A stretch of DNA of 32,134 bases from Micromonospora sp. KC723 (GTDB taxonomy: Bacteria > Actinomycetota > Actinomycetes > Mycobacteriales > Micromonosporaceae): assembly GCF_004348595.1 (NCBI RefSeq), contig NZ_SMKD01000063.1:1-32134 (forward strand). Direction: 5' to 3'. A program made the position numbers and the translations under genes. Below are positions 29,341-32,134 of this stretch, in pieces (within the stretch, counting starts at the first letter, position 1; each line of letters opens with the position of its first letter). Under the pieces are notes generated by a model. The model made no database searches, had not been told where the DNA came from, and was given only the letters and a program-made list of their open reading frames with translations.

Positions 29341-30819
29341 ATGCGGACCCGCCGCGATCAGGTGCAGGCATACCGCTTCGTCACCCGTCGCATCGTCTCG
29401 GGGATGCTCTCCGGCGACCCGGAGACCACGAACCTGCCGATGCGGCGGCTCGGCGTGGCCGTCCTCGGCAGCGTGCTCGCCGCCGCCGTCGTGCTCGGCG
29501 GTGTCGGGGCGTACGGCCTGTTCACCGGCAACGCCGCCCCGCTGGAGGCGAACACCCTGGTGATCGAGCGGGAGACCGGGGCCACGTACGTCTTCGCCGA
29601 CGGGGTGCTGCACCCGACCCTGAACTACGCCTCGGCGCGGCTCATCCTCAACGAGGCCGACCCGCCGGTGCGGACGATGTCCCGCGCGTCGATCGAGGAC
29701 CGGCCCCGCGGTCGTACCGTCGGCATCCTCGGCGCCCCCGACGCGCTGCCGGACCGTCGGTCGCTGGTCGGTCTGCCCTGGTCGGTCTGTGACGTGCCGA
29801 CCCCGGGCGACTCCCGCCGGTCGACCACCCGGCTGGTCATCGACCGGCCGCTCACCGGCGGGGCCCCGCTGGCCGACCAGGCGGTCCTGGTCCGGGGCGG
29901 CGGTCAACGGTTCCTGCTCGAAGGCGGGGCGCGGCTGCAGATCGTCGGCGCGGAGCCGGCGCTCGCCGCGCTCAAGATGACCAGCGCGACCACCCTCGAC
30001 GTGGGTGCGCCCCTGCTCAACGCGGTGCCGGCGGGGCCGGCGCTGCGGCGGTTGGCGATCGACGGCGACGGCACGCCGAGCGGGCGGTCCGTCGGCGGGC
30101 GCGCCGCCCGGATCGGTGACGTGTTCCGGGCCGCCGGGGCGCACTACGTGCTGACCCGCGAGGGTCTGGTGTCCATCGGAGAGGTGAGCGCGCTGCTGTT
30201 GCAGAGCGACGGCGGCCAGGTCACCGACATCACCCCGGACGAGGCCGGCCGGCTGCTGACCGACCGGCGGCTGGAGGCCGAGGGGACGCCGCAGACGCTG
30301 CCCACGCTGCGGTCGGTACGCCCCGGCCAGACGGTGCTCTGCGCGACGTACCGGCCGGGCCCGGCCGGCGGCGCGCCGACCACCACCCTGGAGGTGTTCG
30401 ACCGGACGCCGGCGGAGCTGGCCGACGGCAACGGCACGACGGCGGTACGCCAGGGCCCGCGCGACGCCGTGGAGACCGCCGGGCAGGTGCTGCTGCCGGG
30501 CGGCAAGGGCGTGCTCGCGCAGGCCGCGCCGGGCGCCGGCGAGGGTACGGAGCCGGCGGCCGGCGCGACCGTCTACCTGATCACTCCGCAGGGGATGCGG
30601 TACCCGCTCGGCCGCAGCTCCGGCGACGCGCTGGCCGCCCTCGGGTACGGCGGGGTGAAACCGTTGGTGGTGCCGGCCGCACTGCTCTCCCTCGTGCCCA
30701 CCGGGCCGACCCTGGAGCGGCGCGACGCGCTGGCCTACTTCGCGCCGGACGGCCCGGCGGCGGGCCCGACGCCGTCGGCGCGGGACGAGACGCCGCGGTC
30801 GCCGACGCCGGGCGGTTGA
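29341..30819 (+). CDS. eccB: EccB, type VII secretion protein
   Basis: The 492-residue protein has a cytoplasmic N-terminus with the family opening RRDQVQAYRFVTRRIVSGML (about 4-23) and one transmembrane helix (about 37-61). A large extracytoplasmic domain follows, built of repeated beta-alpha units around a central core, with a conserved Cys pair (C150 in PWSVCDVP and C334 in TVLCATYRP) expected to form a disulfide. The C-terminal 30 residues are Pro-rich. EccB forms the periplasm-side part of the ESX complex and contacts the mycosin. The ATG has the strong site GGAGG 6 bases upstream. The downstream YxxxE gene follows after 109 bases. Confidence 0.94.
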   Translation: MRTRRDQVQAYRFVTRRIVSGMLSGDPETTNLPMRRLGVAVLGSVLAAAVVLGGVGAYGLFTGNAAPLEANTLVIERETGATYVFADGVLHPTLNYASARLILNEADPPVRTMSRASIEDRPRGRTVGILGAPDALPDRRSLVGLPWSVCDVPTPGDSRRSTTRLVIDRPLTGGAPLADQAVLVRGGGQRFLLEGGARLQIVGAEPALAALKMTSATTLDVGAPLLNAVPAGPALRRLAIDGDGTPSGRSVGGRAARIGDVFRAAGAHYVLTREGLVSIGEVSALLLQSDGGQVTDITPDEAGRLLTDRRLEAEGTPQTLPTLRSVRPGQTVLCATYRPGPAGGAPTTTLEVFDRTPAELADGNGTTAVRQGPRDAVETAGQVLLPGGKGVLAQAAPGAGEGTEPAAGATVYLITPQGMRYPLGRSSGDALAALGYGGVKPLVVPAALLSLVPTGPTLERRDALAYFAPDGPAAGPTPSARDETPRSPTPGG

Positions 30820-30863
30820 GCGTGCCGGCCGTCGACGGGTCGCCCGGGGCGGCGACGGTCGAC

Positions 30864-30869
30864 TAACCT
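30864..30869 (+). promoter_or_regulatory. -10 candidate for the right substrate cassette
   Basis: TAACCT fits TANNNT and predicts a transcript start near 30876, giving a leader of about 50 bases before ATG 30929. It would allow the substrate pair to be expressed at a level different from eccB. Confidence 0.4.
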
Positions 30870-30928
30870 TGGGGAGCCGGCGGTATCGACTGCCGACGGC
30901 ATCGACTATGGACAACGGGGATGCTGCC

Positions 30929-31297
30929 ATGACCGGGCGCACGACAGTCGACGTACTGTCCTTGGAGGACTTCCACCAGCGGTTGGCGGACCGGCTGGCC
31001 CAGGCCGAGGCGGCCGTACGGAAGCTGAACACCGAGTTGCAGTGCCGTACGCCCGCCCTCGGCTCCTTCGCCGACGCCACCGGCAACGCCCGCCGCTACA
31101 CCGAGATCCAGGCCAGCTACGCCGAGCGGGTGGCCCGGTTGCGCCGCGCGGTGGAGGCCTCCCGCGCCGCGACGCACACGGTGATGACGAACTACCGCAC
31201 CACCGAGGCGCGCAACGCGGCGAACGCGGCCGACATCGCCGCCGTGCTGGACGGGGTGGACGAGGCGCTCACCGGGCGGGGGGACGGCAGTGTCTGA
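30929..31297 (+). CDS. YxxxE-motif ESX substrate partner (PE-like), right cassette
   Basis: The 122-residue helical protein has no signal peptide or membrane segment. LGSF lies at 44-47 and YRTTE at 89-93, a YxxxD/E secretion signal, with helices on both sides. It aligns with the C-terminal 70 residues of the 182-residue protein at 19562, with the same 45-residue distance from LGSF to Tyr and the shared ending pattern N...A..A..L.G. It lacks that protein's variable N-terminal 60 residues. The ATG at 30929 follows CGGGGA at 8-9 bases; ATG 30908 would add seven residues. It overlaps the next gene by 8 bases, so the two are translationally coupled and probably form a heterodimer. Confidence 0.72.
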   Translation: MTGRTTVDVLSLEDFHQRLADRLAQAEAAVRKLNTELQCRTPALGSFADATGNARRYTEIQASYAERVARLRRAVEASRAATHTVMTNYRTTEARNAANAADIAAVLDGVDEALTGRGDGSV

Positions 31298-32134
31298 CTA
31301 CGCGCAGCGCTACCAGCACGTCAGCCACCGCGAGCTCTACGACGCGGTGCACGCCGGCGACCCGCGGCAGGTGGAGGGCCTGGCGAGCCAGTGGAGTTCG
31401 CTGCGGGACACCCTCGACGGCCTGGCCCAGGATCTCGAACGCGACCTCGACAAGCTGGCACCGGCCTGGACGGGTGAGGCGGCCCGCGAGTTCCACGACC
31501 GGCTGTCGCTGGTGGTGAGCTATTCCGCCGGGCTCGCCGAGGGCACGGCCGAGGTCCGTGACGCGGTCAACCTGATGGCGGGTCAGCTGCGCACCGCGCA
31601 GCAGAAGGCGGAGAGCCCGGAGGAGACCGACGATCACGACAAGGCCGTCGAGGGCGCGACCAAGGGGCTGATCGCCGGCGTGCCCGGCATGATCATCGGT
31701 GGTTTTCTGGGCCACCAGCAGGACAAGGCCGAGCAGGAGAAGGCTCACCAGCGGATGGTGCAGGTGGTCGCCGACCTGGCGGCCGGCTACGAGGTCGCCT
31801 CCTACGGCCGGGTCGTCGACCCGCCGGCGCCGCCGCCGCGCCTGCCGGGCGAGGCCGACCGGCCTGGTGCGCCGGCGCGGCGGGGCCCGTCGGTGGGCGC
31901 GCCGGCGGCCGGGCCCGGCACGGGCGGGTGGTCCACGGTGGGCACGCCGGGAAGCGCGGCAGCCGGGCCAGGGAACGGCTCCGGCGGGGCCGGTTCGGGG
32001 GCCTCCGGACCCGAGCGGGCGGTGACCACACCCGGCGGCAACCCGGGGGTGATCGACGCGGACGCCGGCACCTCGCTCGCCGGGGCTGGTCCGGCCACCG
32101 ACGGGGGTTCGCCGGCCGGTGGCCTGGCCGGGGC
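31290..32134 (+). CDS. Gly/Pro-rich WXG-type (PPE-like) ESX substrate, right cassette (partial)
   Basis: The reading frame starts at GTG 31290, inside the end of the previous gene, and runs off the window after about 281 residues. The N-terminal helical domain has W35 and, 25 residues later, W60-T-G62 at the turn, then LRTAQQ at 100-105. These match W27, W52-K-G54 and LTTAQQ of the protein at 18220. A short Gly-rich hydrophobic hairpin follows (about 126-142, GLIAGVPGMIIGGFLG) in place of the other's PISAMADWF region, then a Pro/Gly/Ala-rich tail from about 177. A run of six or more G bases upstream provides the ribosome-binding site. The C-terminus is outside the window, so the acidic tail of the left copy cannot be checked. 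Confidence 0.75.
   Translation, partial: MSDYAQRYQHVSHRELYDAVHAGDPRQVEGLASQWSSLRDTLDGLAQDLERDLDKLAPAWTGEAAREFHDRLSLVVSYSAGLAEGTAEVRDAVNLMAGQLRTAQQKAESPEETDDHDKAVEGATKGLIAGVPGMIIGGFLGHQQDKAEQEKAHQRMVQVVADLAAGYEVASYGRVVDPPAPPPRLPGEADRPGAPARRGPSVGAPAAGPGTGGWSTVGTPGSAAAGPGNGSGGAGSGASGPERAVTTPGGNPGVIDADAGTSLAGAGPATDGGSPAGGLAG

Overview
This is a very GC-rich chromosomal window from an actinomycete. GTG starts are common, most -10 elements look like TANNNT, and several genes appear to be leaderless. The gene content (a type VII secretion locus with mycosin, EccB, EccC, EccD, EccE and WXG100 proteins, plus DUF3152, DUF2786, DUF6153, CsoR and an actinobacterial c-di-AMP riboswitch) fits the Micromonosporaceae best (Micromonospora or a relative). 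That placement is inference from gene content only.

Layout. 1-4,620: the tail of an IS630-like transposase, an FkbM-type methyltransferase, a GlsB/YeaQ-type membrane protein, a RsbW-like anti-sigma ATPase, a DUF3152 secreted metzincin-like protein, a DUF2786 protein and a CsbD stress protein with a SigB-type promoter. 4,724-11,923: a copper-homeostasis island. The minus-strand operon copZ, then a His-rich HVHPE protein, then copA (CPC type) faces csoR across two CsoR operators. A second minus-strand group holds a CPH-type (CopB-like) ATPase, a DUF6153 protein and a DUF305 lipoprotein. 12,118-16,052: a YibE/F membrane protein, a c-di-AMP riboswitch driving a secreted coiled-coil cell-wall protein, a beta-carbonic anhydrase and a small winged-helix regulator. 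16,137-18,105: a stand-alone mycosin and an APH(3')-like kinase.

18,220 to the right edge is an ESX-type (type VII) secretion locus. One minus-strand arm runs eccC, two WXG100 genes, a mycosin, a YxxxE protein and a Gly-rich WXG protein. Rightward come eccD, then eccE (convergent and overlapping eccD), then eccB, a YxxxE protein and another Gly/Pro-rich WXG protein that leaves the window. The YxxxE plus WXG-Gly pair therefore occurs twice, once at each end of the secretion core, in the same gene order and with matching residue spacing. This looks like a duplicated PE/PPE-like substrate cassette and is the most interesting feature of the window.

The secretion genes plausibly work together as follows. 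EccB, EccC, EccD and EccE form the membrane channel and motor. The WXG100 pair and the two cassette pairs are likely secreted heterodimers, with YxxxE tails read by EccC. The mycosins act at the outer face. Two divergent promoter regions in the core share an 11-base sequence, which suggests common control. All calls come from reading the sequence; no database search was run.
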